Source of the DNA: Mesorhizobium sp. SCN 65-20
GTDB taxonomy: Bacteria > Pseudomonadota > Alphaproteobacteria > Rhizobiales > Rhizobiaceae
Assembly: GCA_001724355.1 (NCBI GenBank)
Contig: MEEF01000017.1
Location: forward strand, 1 to 54,276
Direction: 5' to 3'
Length of the DNA stretch: 54,276 bases
The position numbers and the translations under genes are program-made. The first letter of the stretch is position 1. Every line of letters starts with the position of its first letter. Under the pieces are notes generated by a model that saw only the letters and a list, made by a program, of their open reading frames with translations, ran no database searches and had not been told where the DNA came from. Below, one piece after another: positions 9,484-17,569 of this stretch.

Positions 9484-9798
9484 TCAGGCGCCTTCGACCA
9501 CCGAAAAGCCCTCGAACTGGGGATGGCCGACATAGGCAGCCTTGCCCGAGCCCGCGTTCTTGTGGGCGTTGCGGAAGTTCTCCGATTTCGTCCAGGCGAC
9601 GAAATCCTCCTGGCTGGCCCAGACCGTGTGCGTGGCGTAGAGCGTGTAGCCCTCCTCGGCATTGGCCGGCCCGCGCAGAAGGTGGAACTCGCGGAAGCCC
9701 GTCATCTCATGGAGTGAGGAGTCGCGGTTCTTCCAGATCGCCTCGAAGTCTCCTTCGGTGCCGCTCTTCACCTTGAAGCGGTTCATTGCGATGTACAT
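9484..9798 (-). CDS. IsdG/HmuQ-type haem-degrading monooxygenase (ABM domain)
   Basis: Antibiotic-biosynthesis-monooxygenase fold, 104 residues. The Asn6-Trp69-His79 set matches in identity and spacing the catalytic Asn-Trp-His of IsdG-type haem oxygenases, including rhizobial HmuQ/HmuD. Such enzymes open the haem ring in the cytoplasm and release iron. The gene is the last of the minus-strand arm that begins with the haem receptor and includes tonB, which supports a role in haem-iron use. The evidence for the reaction type is family-based and I infer the physiological role from position. Confidence 0.82.
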   Translation of the reverse strand: MYIAMNRFKVKSGTEGDFEAIWKNRDSSLHEMTGFREFHLLRGPANAEEGYTLYATHTVWASQEDFVAWTKSENFRNAHKNAGSGKAAYVGHPQFEGFSVVEGA

Positions 9799-9809
9799 GC
9801 CAGTTCCTT

Positions 9810-10055
9810 TCAGTCCTTGTTGCCGGTTACGACCGGCCGATTGCGATTGAGCAGCAAGACGTTGGTGCCTTGAAATTGGGCCTGACCGACCGGATTGGGG
9901 CCGGACTGGATCGGGGTTCCGCCACGATGGTTCGCGAGTTCGGTGACTTTGCCGCTTCCGCTCGCGGCGGCAAGCCTGCCGAGCAGTTCTCGCATTTCCG
10001 GTATCAGGCCATCATGGCGGCTGGATGCCAGCCGGTCGAGAGCAGTCAAATTCAT
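9810..10055 (-). CDS. Small unknown protein in the haem operon
   Basis: I do not recognise this 81-residue protein. It has no signal peptide, membrane helix, cysteine or metal-binding motif. The first half is probably helical and the second half is rich in Gly, Pro and Asn (for example GGTPIQSGPNPVGQ). It looks like a real gene: a perfect GGAGG site lies seven bases before the ATG, it fits exactly between tonB (31 bases upstream) and the haem monooxygenase gene (11 bases downstream), and it reads in the same direction. It is probably cotranscribed with them. Confidence 0.6.
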   Translation of the reverse strand: MNLTALDRLASSRHDGLIPEMRELLGRLAAASGSGKVTELANHRGGTPIQSGPNPVGQAQFQGTNVLLLNRNRPVVTGNKD

Positions 10056-10086
10056 GGGCGAACCTCCAGAATGCTTGTGACCGGGG

Positions 10087-11367
10087 TCAACGGCCGAGGC
10101 CGAGCGGCAAGGTGAACTGCCAGCTGGATCGGCCCGATTCCGGCGGAATGGACGGGAAGGGCGCGGCGCGGCGCACGACTTCGAGAGCGGCAGCGTCGAG
10201 GTCGGGCGAACCGGAGCTCTGGATGATGCGGATGCCGCTGACGCCGCCGGATGCCCCGACGGTGAACGTCACATGCACGTCGCTGCGCGCCTTGGCCCTG
10301 GCCCCGCGCGAGATGCCGCGCAGCGCGCGGCGCAGTTTTGCGGCCACCTTGCCAGGGTAGTTCGAGACCGCTGCGTTGCCGGCCGATGCGCTGCTGCCGT
10401 TCTTGCCCTTGATGGTGGTGGTGCCGTCGGCTGCGCCATCGGCCTCGCCCTTGCGGGCGTCGGCCTGCCCCTTGCCTCCGGAGCCGGCGTTGGCGGGTTT
10501 CGGCTTTGCTGCGGCCGGCTTGTCTGCCTTTTTCGGCTGTTCGACCTTCTTTTCGGGCTTCTTGGCTGGCTTCGGCTCGGCCTTCTTGATCGGCTGTTCC
10601 GCCCGCTTCACGGGCGCCGGTTCCGCTTCGGCGACGACCTGCTCGGGAGCAGGGGCTATTGTCGGAATGTCCCCTTCGACGGGCGCGACCTCAGTCGTCT
10701 CGGCGGGCTTCTGGACCAGGTTTTCGTCTTCCACGGGTTCGACCGTGTCCGTGGCGAGGATCTCTGGAAGAGGCTCTGTCGGCGACGGCTGCAGGGGCTG
10801 ATCGTCGACCGGCTGGATGGTCTCAGCCACGGGCGCTTCCTGCGCAGCGGTTTCGACGGCCTCGACCGGCACAGGCTCGGACACGGCTTGCGCCTCGATG
10901 GTCTCGACCGGCTTTGCGTCGAGCATCGTGATCATCGTCACGTTGGTGACCGTGTCCGGATCGATCTCGGACAGTTCCCCGGCCGCGGACTGGTCTTCCG
11001 GTGCGCTGCCCAGCATCGTGATGCCGGCGTCTGCACTTCCTTCGATGAGGATTTCGTCCTGGTAGCCGCCGGTGATGAAGAACATCGCCACAGCCGCGTG
11101 CAACGTGACGGAGGCTAGCACTGCGGCCAGCCACTTCCGGCTGCGCGGGGTTGTCTGCGCCTTCGGGGCGAGCGGTTCGCTGGCCGGGACGGCAAGCACG
11201 GGGCTCGTGTCGGCAAGATAGCTCTTGTGCGCCCTGTCGCGGGCGCAGACGCGCAGGGCGCCGAGCGGGATTGCAAATGCGGGATCGTCGGGCTCGAGCG
11301 GCCATCGCCCCAAGCCGGCCGGAAGCCAGGCTGCGGTGCTTTGGGCGAAGGCCGGTTCCACTCCCAT
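10087..11367 (-). CDS. tonB: TonB family energy transducer
   Basis: TonB-like protein of 426 residues. One membrane helix lies at about 79-98 (WLAAVLASVTLHAAVAMFF, with the His typical of TonB helices). A long Pro/Glu/Lys/Ala-rich periplasmic spacer follows (about 100-330), then a C-terminal TonB domain (about 340-420) that includes RAAPFPSIPPE. It would transmit proton-motive force from ExbB/ExbD to outer-membrane receptors, here most obviously the haem receptor encoded upstream. ExbB and ExbD are not in the window. The roughly 78 residues before the helix are unusual, since classical TonB has a very short cytoplasmic part. The start has an AGGAA site. Confidence 0.9.
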   Translation of the reverse strand: MGVEPAFAQSTAAWLPAGLGRWPLEPDDPAFAIPLGALRVCARDRAHKSYLADTSPVLAVPASEPLAPKAQTTPRSRKWLAAVLASVTLHAAVAMFFITGGYQDEILIEGSADAGITMLGSAPEDQSAAGELSEIDPDTVTNVTMITMLDAKPVETIEAQAVSEPVPVEAVETAAQEAPVAETIQPVDDQPLQPSPTEPLPEILATDTVEPVEDENLVQKPAETTEVAPVEGDIPTIAPAPEQVVAEAEPAPVKRAEQPIKKAEPKPAKKPEKKVEQPKKADKPAAAKPKPANAGSGGKGQADARKGEADGAADGTTTIKGKNGSSASAGNAAVSNYPGKVAAKLRRALRGISRGARAKARSDVHVTFTVGASGGVSGIRIIQSSGSPDLDAAALEVVRRAAPFPSIPPESGRSSWQFTLPLGLGR

Positions 11368-11376
11368 GCCCGTTCC

Positions 11377-11817
11377 TCAGATGCCGAACACGATGCCGGA
11401 CTTTGAGCCGGTGCGAAGGGACTTGAGGCAGGCCGACGGGTCCACGCCGGGGCCGGCGCAGTCGGTCGCCTGGTTCACGAGCACCCGGCTCACCTTGCCG
11501 CAATCGGTCCCCGGCAGGTCGAAGCGCGTCACCTTCGTCTTGCCGGACGGAAGGTCCTTGAAGTCGAGCACGGTCAGGCGGTCGACCACGCCGGCCTCGT
11601 TGAACAGGGCGATCTCGAAGGCTGCTTTCGAAATCTCGACGCCGAGCCCGTTGTTGACCACGAAGGTGAAGCGGCAGCCCTTTTCGGAGGGCTGCGCGGC
11701 GTTGAGTTCAAGCACAAGGGCAGGGGGCGACGGGGCTTCCTGCGCGCGGACCGGCACCGCGGCGATCGAAATCGCCGCGGCGGCCAGTGCGGACACGGTT
11801 GTCGTGCCGTACCGCAT
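11377..11817 (-). CDS. Unknown exported protein between haem receptor and TonB
   Basis: Protein of 146 residues with a signal peptide ending at VRAQ. The mature part of about 120 residues looks like a beta-sandwich and contains four cysteines (one in EKGCRF, three near the C-terminus), which could form disulphides in the periplasm. I do not recognise a family. A GTG start nine bases upstream is also possible and would overlap the receptor stop region. Its place between receptor and tonB, with gaps of a few bases, suggests a periplasmic accessory role in haem uptake. That is inference. Confidence 0.7.
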   Translation of the reverse strand: MRYGTTTVSALAAAAISIAAVPVRAQEAPSPPALVLELNAAQPSEKGCRFTFVVNNGLGVEISKAAFEIALFNEAGVVDRLTVLDFKDLPSGKTKVTRFDLPGTDCGKVSRVLVNQATDCAGPGVDPSACLKSLRTGSKSGIVFGI

Positions 11818-11819
11818 CC

Positions 11820-14021
11820 TTACCACCCGAACTGCTTGGAAAGAGAAACCTTGAACGTCCGGCCCTTGGCGTCGTCGTTCATCAGGAACTCCTTGTACTG
11901 CTTGTTGAAGATGTTATCGACGCCGAAGTTCGCCTCCCAGCCGACAAGCTGGCCTTCCTGCGGCTTCCAGGTCACGAACATGTCGTGCACGTCGAATGCC
12001 TCGGCGAAGCGGGTCGAGTTCGGGTCGCCGACAGGCGGAGTGTCTCGATCGCGCGCCGGATCCTGCGGGGCGGCCACAAAGCGTGCCGTCCAGCCGAAAA
12101 CGACGTCGTATTGGGGCACCTTGCCGCCGAGCGTCAGCGCGAGTTCATGCGGGGCTACCGTCGTCAGATAGGCGCCGGTCTGCTTGTTCGTGCCGACGAC
12201 ATAGGAATAGGCGGCGTTTGCGAACACGTAGTCGGCGTCATAGGCGGCTTCCACCTCGAAGCCATAGAGTTCGGCCTCTTCGATGTTGATGAAGCCGGGC
12301 TTGTTGTTGTTGCCGGGAGCGAAGGGCCGATTGAGCGCGATCAGGTCCTTCACGTCGTTGTAGAAGCCCGTCAGCTTGAGCTGGCCGGCGTCGCCTGCCT
12401 GCAGCATGTCGTAACCTGAGAGAGCAAAGCCGGCTTCGAAGTTGTTCGACTTCTCCTTCTTCAGGTCCAGGCTCGGCAAGAAGATCGAGCTCGAACTCGT
12501 GGTGGAGAACACCTCGTCGATCGTCGGGAAGCGCTCGGTGTGCGCGATCGATCCGAATACCGAGATGGTGTCGTTGAACTTGTAGAGCGCGGCGATCTTC
12601 GGCGAGAACGCCGTGTCGTCACTGTCGGCAGCCGTCGTGCCCGTCGATGGGTCGATGACACCCGAATCCGGGGTCAGCTTGTGCCAATCCAGACGTGCGC
12701 CGGGGATGATCGTAAGCCGATCGTCCCAGACGAATTCGTTCTGTACGAAGACGCCGGTCTTGAGATCGTTGCCTTCCGGATGGAACTTGACCGGGAACTG
12801 AGTGCCGTTGTTGAAGAACGCCTCGGCCGTACGGGTCTGATAGGTGGTCTGCGAACCGACGGTGAGGTGGTTTTCCCAGGTGTCGCCTGTCCACTCCATC
12901 GTGTTCTGGGCGTTGAACTGCCAAGTTTCGTAGCCGTAGTTCGAATCGCAGACGACGGCAAAGGAACCGGAGCTGCAGCCCGGATTGCCAGGCCCGGGAT
13001 TGCGCAGATCGGCGTTGCGCTGCTCGTTGAAGGTGTTGGAGTAGGAAGCCGACACCTTCACGTCGAGCATGTCGTTGTCCGAGAACGGATTCTCGTAGGA
13101 GACCAGGGCCGTCTGGTCGATGATATGGCGGTCAATCAGGCCGAAGAACGCGGCGGTGCTGGTCTGCGACAGCTGCTGGTCGTCCAGATCGGAATCCCAC
13201 TGCTGGTAGGAAGCCCGCAGTGTGCCCTCGTCGCCAACCTTGAAGGTTCCCTTGGCGAGTCCCGACCAGGCCTTGAAATTGGTGCCGACCACTTCCGTTC
13301 CGTCGCCGGACGTGTAGGGATCGGAGGCGCGATAGTTGCCGGTCAGCAGGAACTCGGCGTTTTCGCCCATGCGCTGGGCGAGCACCGTTGAAACCAGATA
13401 GCCGTCGCCGTTGCTGTTCCAGGAGCCCTTCGTCCTCAATGCGCCGTTCTGCCCGTCGGCGATGAAGTCGGATGCGTCCTTGGTCTCGAAATTGATGACG
13501 CCTCCGAGCGCGCCCGAGCCGTAGAGGGTGGAGGAAGCGGGGCCGCGCAGTACCTCTACTCGCCTGTAGAGTTCGGGCTCCGAGAAGAATGAGCCGAGCC
13601 GGTACTGCTCGTAAAACTTCTGTGCACCATCGATGTTGACGACGATACGACCGCCGTCACCGGTGTTTTCGGGGGCGCCGATGCCGCGGATGTTGAAGCT
13701 CTGGCCGAGCAGCCTGTCAGAACCGGTGAGGTTGACGCCCGGCGTCGCGCGGATGATGTCGCCGATGGTCTCGGGCTGAAGGCGGTCGATGTCCTCCTGG
13801 TCAAGCACGGTGACGGCCTGCGGCGTGTCGATGGCTACCTTTGCTTGGCCAGCGCCGATGACCAGGCGCTGCAGGACTGTCACGCGACCCTTCTTGTCCT
13901 GCTCATTGGTTTGCACCTCTTGTGTTTGCGTCTCCTGAGCTTGCGCCGCCTGCAAGCCCACCAGCACCATCATCGCCGCTCCGCCCAGCAGAGCAGCCTT
14001 GTTCCGAGCAACCAGCCCCAT
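11820..14021 (-). CDS. hmuR: TonB-dependent haem/haemoglobin receptor
   Basis: Outer-membrane receptor of 733 residues. A signal peptide (AAQAQ) is followed by a TonB-box-like segment (VTVLQRLVIGAG), a plug domain with FNIRGIGAPE and VEVLRGPASSTLYGSGALGGVINFET, and a 22-strand-type barrel ending in Trp. It matches the TonB-dependent haemoglobin/transferrin/lactoferrin receptor family, which imports haem across the outer membrane. The chosen start gives a clean signal peptide and a GGAG site; an in-frame ATG 66 bases upstream would put 22 extra residues before it. It is divergent from hmuP across an IRO box, so RirA repression in iron-rich cells is likely. Confidence 0.92.
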   Translation of the reverse strand: MGLVARNKAALLGGAAMMVLVGLQAAQAQETQTQEVQTNEQDKKGRVTVLQRLVIGAGQAKVAIDTPQAVTVLDQEDIDRLQPETIGDIIRATPGVNLTGSDRLLGQSFNIRGIGAPENTGDGGRIVVNIDGAQKFYEQYRLGSFFSEPELYRRVEVLRGPASSTLYGSGALGGVINFETKDASDFIADGQNGALRTKGSWNSNGDGYLVSTVLAQRMGENAEFLLTGNYRASDPYTSGDGTEVVGTNFKAWSGLAKGTFKVGDEGTLRASYQQWDSDLDDQQLSQTSTAAFFGLIDRHIIDQTALVSYENPFSDNDMLDVKVSASYSNTFNEQRNADLRNPGPGNPGCSSGSFAVVCDSNYGYETWQFNAQNTMEWTGDTWENHLTVGSQTTYQTRTAEAFFNNGTQFPVKFHPEGNDLKTGVFVQNEFVWDDRLTIIPGARLDWHKLTPDSGVIDPSTGTTAADSDDTAFSPKIAALYKFNDTISVFGSIAHTERFPTIDEVFSTTSSSSIFLPSLDLKKEKSNNFEAGFALSGYDMLQAGDAGQLKLTGFYNDVKDLIALNRPFAPGNNNKPGFINIEEAELYGFEVEAAYDADYVFANAAYSYVVGTNKQTGAYLTTVAPHELALTLGGKVPQYDVVFGWTARFVAAPQDPARDRDTPPVGDPNSTRFAEAFDVHDMFVTWKPQEGQLVGWEANFGVDNIFNKQYKEFLMNDDAKGRTFKVSLSKQFGW

Positions 14022-14096
14022 GTCCCAACTCCAAATGTCCCATGCTGGCTTGCTGATGCTCGCTTGCACTTTTCCTTCGCCCGGCACGTCTTAAAT

Positions 14097-14153
14097 GTTG
14101 ACTCATTTACTCCGGTAATGCAGTGACTAGTAAACATGAATGTTCGAGTCAAC
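14097..14153. promoter_or_regulatory. Inverted repeat spanning the hmuR-hmuP divergent control region
   Basis: GTTGACTC at the left end and GAGTCAAC at the right end form a perfect eight-base inverted repeat 57 bases across. Each contains a TTGACT that could be a -35 element pointing inward. The matching -10 hexamers are poor, so I do not assign start sites. Confidence 0.45.
14137..14151. promoter_or_regulatory. IRO box, candidate RirA operator
   Basis: TGA-ATGTTCGAG-TCA matches exactly the TGA-N9-TCA iron-responsive operator bound by RirA in rhizobia. It lies between the haem receptor and hmuP genes. A second near-match, TGA-N9-TCC, lies at 14099-14113. Confidence 0.7.
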
Positions 14154-14224
14154 AATTCGATTTGAACTTTTTGGGCCCGGCGGGACGGTCCCGGCGCGGC
14201 GGACGGACAAAGGAGTGGAATGAG

Positions 14225-14449
14225 ATGAATTCGCACAATCTGAACCATTTCCGTTCAGGCCAATACAGGCACGGATATCGCCGTCCGGAAGGGCAGGTTG
14301 CGACGCGTCCGATGGCCGGATCGCTGGCGGTCAGGACGCTGACGAGCGAGTCGCTGTTCCTCGGCGACTTCGAGATCGGCATCGACCATGGCGGCGCGCT
14401 CTACCGCCTAAAAATCACCCGTCAGGGCAAGCTCATTCTCAACAAGTAG
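14225..14449 (+). CDS. hmuP: Hemin uptake protein HmuP/HemP
   Basis: Small protein of 74 residues ending in the HemP signature: SLFLGDFEIGIDHGG, then YRLKITRQGKLILNK. In Bradyrhizobium and Sinorhizobium, HmuP is needed for expression of the haem receptor gene, acting as a co-activator; other species describe it only as a hemin uptake protein. The chosen ATG follows an AAAGGAG site. It is the first gene of the plus-strand arm, 11 bases before hmuS, and it faces the receptor gene it may control. Confidence 0.9.
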   Translation: MNSHNLNHFRSGQYRHGYRRPEGQVATRPMAGSLAVRTLTSESLFLGDFEIGIDHGGALYRLKITRQGKLILNK

Positions 14450-14460
14450 GTATTTCGAAA

Positions 14461-15513
14461 ATGGACCAGCGCGTGAAACCCGCCCCGCATGAAATCAGGC
14501 GGGCGCGAGCCGAAAACCCGAAGATGCGGGAACGTGATCTTGCAAGCCAACTCGGCGTCTCGGAGGCCGATCTTGTGGCCGCCCATTGCGGCGAGGGCGT
14601 GGTTCGTATCGAGCCGCGCGTCAACGACCTGCTCGCAGGGCTCGAGGCCGTCGGCGAGGTCATGGCGCTGACCCGCAACGAGAGCGCCGTGCACGAGAAG
14701 ATTGGCGTCTACGACAAGGTCGTCCCAGGCAAGCAGGCCGCCATGGTCCTCGGCGAGCAGATCGACCTGCGCATCTTTCCGAATGCCTGGGCGCATGGCT
14801 TTGCAGTCGAAAAGCGCGATGGCGACGACATTCGCCGCAGCCTGCAGTTCTTCGACGCGGCGGGCACGGCGGTTCACAAAGTGCACCTGCGCCCGTCGTC
14901 CAACCTCTATGCCTATCAGAAGCTCGTGGAATCGCTTGGTACCGACAGCCAGGAACCGGCGATCATCACGATCCCTGCCGCGGTCGAGCAGCCTGTCCAG
15001 GACGCGGCGGCGAGCGTCGACGAACTGCGCCAGCGCTGGAGCAGCCTGACCGACACGCACCAGTTCTTCGGCATGCTGCGCTCGCTCAAGCTGGGCCGCC
15101 AGCAGGCCATGCGCATGGTCGGCCGCGACTACGCCTGGACGCTCGAGAATGACGCGCTGCCGTCGATGTTCCATCGGGCAGCCGAGAGCGGCCAGCCGAT
15201 CATGTGCTTCGTCGGCAACCATGGCTGCATCCAGATCCATTCCGGACCAGTGACCAACATCAAGCCGATGGGGCCGTGGATCAACGTGATGGACGAGACC
15301 TTCCACCTGCACCTGCGTCTCGACCACGTCCAGGAGCTGTGGGCTGTCCGCAAGCCGACCAAGGACGGGCATGTCACCTCGATCGAGGCATACGACGCCA
15401 AGGGCGAGATGATCATCCAGTTCTTCGGCAGCCGTAAGGAAGGAAGGACGGAGCGCGACGACTGGCGCGGTCTGGTCGAAAGCCTGCCTGCCGCGCAGCA
15501 GGAAGCGGCCTAG
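14461..15513 (+). CDS. hmuS: Hemin-degrading factor HmuS
   Basis: HemS/ChuS family protein, 350 residues, with the usual two tandem homologous halves (about 1-165 and 180-345), each rich in the family's beta-sheet motifs, and a conserved FVGNHGCIQIHSGP segment in the second half. Members bind haem in the cytoplasm and either degrade it or hand it on. Here it sits second in hmuPSTUV, between hmuP and the periplasmic binding protein gene hmuT. An unrelated IsdG-type enzyme is encoded in the opposite arm. Confidence 0.92.
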   Translation: MDQRVKPAPHEIRRARAENPKMRERDLASQLGVSEADLVAAHCGEGVVRIEPRVNDLLAGLEAVGEVMALTRNESAVHEKIGVYDKVVPGKQAAMVLGEQIDLRIFPNAWAHGFAVEKRDGDDIRRSLQFFDAAGTAVHKVHLRPSSNLYAYQKLVESLGTDSQEPAIITIPAAVEQPVQDAAASVDELRQRWSSLTDTHQFFGMLRSLKLGRQQAMRMVGRDYAWTLENDALPSMFHRAAESGQPIMCFVGNHGCIQIHSGPVTNIKPMGPWINVMDETFHLHLRLDHVQELWAVRKPTKDGHVTSIEAYDAKGEMIIQFFGSRKEGRTERDDWRGLVESLPAAQQEAA

Positions 15514-15517
15514 GAGC

Positions 15518-16423
15518 ATGATGATGTCGACTACCCAAGGGCTGCTTCGTTCAGCCGCGCTAGGCCTGTCGGTACTGCTGTCGATTACGACGGCAGGCCA
15601 CGCCGCCGAGGGGACGAGCGTGCTGCCGGACACCTCGCGGGTCGCCTCCGTGGGCGGCTCGATCACGGAGATCGTTTATGCGCTGGGTGAGGAGGCGAAG
15701 CTCGTCGCCCGCGATTCGACCAGCGTCTATCCCGAGCCGGCGCTGAAGCTGCCGGATGTCGGCTACATGCGCGCGCTTTCGCCCGAGGGGGTCCTGTCGG
15801 TAAGCCCCACGGGCATTTTGGCGCTGGAGGGCAGCGGCCCGAAGGAGGCCGTGGATGTCCTGAAGAAGGCGAGCATTCCCTTTGTCAGCATTCCCGAAGA
15901 CTTCACCCATCAGGGTATCGTCGACAAGGTCCGCGTCGTCGGCAAGGCGCTGGGCGCCGAGGCCAAGGCCGAAGAGCTGGCGACACAGGTCGACCAGCAA
16001 CTGAACGAAGCCGAAGCCCTGACCGCCGGGATTCCGCAGGCCGACCGGAAGCGGGTTCTGTTCATCCTGAGCCTTCAGGGCGGCAAGCTTCTCGCTTCGG
16101 GGAGCGGCACTGCGGCTGACGGGATCATCGATCTCGCCGGTGCCGTCAATGCGGTCGAAGGCTTCTCCGGCTACAAGCAGCTGACCGACGAGGCAGCCAT
16201 CACGGCCAGGCCCGACATCATCCTGATGATGGACCGGGAAGGCGAGCTCGCCATCGACGACAGCGAGCTCTACGGCCACCCGGCGATAGCCTCCACTCCG
16301 GCCGGCCAGGCCAGGCGGGTCATCCGCATGGACGGCGCCTATCTGCTCGGGTTCGGTCCGCGCACGGCAAGCGCGGTCAAGGACCTGGCAGCATCGCTCT
16401 ATGGCGACGCGATCAAGAAGTAA
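15518..16423 (+). CDS. hmuT: Haem ABC transporter, periplasmic substrate-binding protein
   Basis: Helical-backbone binding protein of 301 residues with a signal peptide ending near GHAAEG. It has the start of the BtuF/HmuT fold, VASVGGSITEIVYALG, and a later VGYMRALSPEGVLSVSP segment. It captures haem delivered by the receptor and passes it to HmuUV. The gene starts four bases after the hmuS stop with a GGAG site; three successive ATG-like codons leave the exact start uncertain by a few residues. Confidence 0.92.
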   Translation: MMMSTTQGLLRSAALGLSVLLSITTAGHAAEGTSVLPDTSRVASVGGSITEIVYALGEEAKLVARDSTSVYPEPALKLPDVGYMRALSPEGVLSVSPTGILALEGSGPKEAVDVLKKASIPFVSIPEDFTHQGIVDKVRVVGKALGAEAKAEELATQVDQQLNEAEALTAGIPQADRKRVLFILSLQGGKLLASGSGTAADGIIDLAGAVNAVEGFSGYKQLTDEAAITARPDIILMMDREGELAIDDSELYGHPAIASTPAGQARRVIRMDGAYLLGFGPRTASAVKDLAASLYGDAIKK

Positions 16424-16432
16424 GGCAGCCCT

Positions 16433-17542
16433 GTGGTGGACGAAACGATCGCCGGCGTCGCCGGCGCAAGCGGAGAAGGTCGCGGCGTGAGCGGCGACCG
16501 CTCCGGCCGGGCAATGCTTCTCATCGCGGTGCTGTCGGGGGTGCTCGCGGTCACGGCATTGACAAGTCTGACATGGGGCGCCTCGGACGCCTCGGCGATC
16601 GGGCTGGTCCGCGAATGGCTGTTCGGGGCGGCTCCCGGCAATGAGGCGCTGTCGGCGCGCGATGCGATCATCGTCTACGACATCCGGCTGCCGCGCGTCA
16701 TTCTCGGCATCCTGATCGGCGCAGCACTCGCGGTTTCGGGTGCGGTCATGCAGGGGCTTTTTCGCAACCCGCTCGCCGATCCCGGGCTCGTGGGAGTCTC
16801 CGCCGGTTCGGGTCTCGGGGCCGTCACGGTGATCGTGCTTGGCGGGACTGTGCTTGCGCCTTTCACGTCGCTTTTCGGCAGCTATGCGTTGCCGGTGGCG
16901 GCCTTCGGCGGTGGCCTCGTCACCACCATCATCCTCTACAACGTCGCGACACGGCAGGGGCGCACCTCCATCGCCACGATGCTGCTGGCCGGCATCGCCC
17001 TGGGCGCCATGGCGATCGCGCTGACGGGCATACTTGTCTACATGGCCGACGACCGGCAGCTGCGCGACCTGACATTCTGGCAGCTGGGTTCGCTTGCCGG
17101 CGCGACCTGGGTCAAGATCGCCGCGGCCGGTCCGATCATCGTGCTCGCGCTCGCCGCCACGCCGTTCCTGGCCAAGGGTCTCAACGCGATGGCACTGGGT
17201 GAAGCCACTGCCGCCCATCTCGGCGTTCCGGTCCAGCGCCTGAAATATGTAGCGATCGTCGCCGTTTCGGCAGCGATCGGCTCGTCGGTCGCGGTCAGCG
17301 GCGGCATCGGCTTCATCGGTATCGTCGTGCCGCACCTGCTGCGGCTCGCGATCGGTCCGGACAACCGCTACCTGCTGCCCGCGTCGGCGCTTCTGGGGGC
17401 CTGCCTGCTCCTGCTTGCAGATGCCGTCAGCCGGACGATCGTAGCGCCGGCCGAACTCCCTATCGGGATCGTCACCGCTGCCGTGGGGGGACCGTTCTTC
17501 CTCTGGATCCTGCTGCGCAAGCGCGGCGTCATCGATCTCTGA
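16433..17542 (+). CDS. hmuU: Haem ABC transporter permease (FecCD family)
   Basis: FecCD-type permease of 369 residues with about ten membrane helices. Family markers include IRLPRVILGILIGAALAVSG, FRNPLADPGLVGVSAGSG and the late GFIGIVVPHLLRL. It forms the inner-membrane channel for haem as a dimer with HmuV. The start is GTG, and a second GTG follows directly. Nine bases separate it from hmuT. Confidence 0.92.
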   Translation: MVDETIAGVAGASGEGRGVSGDRSGRAMLLIAVLSGVLAVTALTSLTWGASDASAIGLVREWLFGAAPGNEALSARDAIIVYDIRLPRVILGILIGAALAVSGAVMQGLFRNPLADPGLVGVSAGSGLGAVTVIVLGGTVLAPFTSLFGSYALPVAAFGGGLVTTIILYNVATRQGRTSIATMLLAGIALGAMAIALTGILVYMADDRQLRDLTFWQLGSLAGATWVKIAAAGPIIVLALAATPFLAKGLNAMALGEATAAHLGVPVQRLKYVAIVAVSAAIGSSVAVSGGIGFIGIVVPHLLRLAIGPDNRYLLPASALLGACLLLLADAVSRTIVAPAELPIGIVTAAVGGPFFLWILLRKRGVIDL

Positions 17543-17569
17543 CCCCGTCATCGCGTAGAAAGGCAAGAG

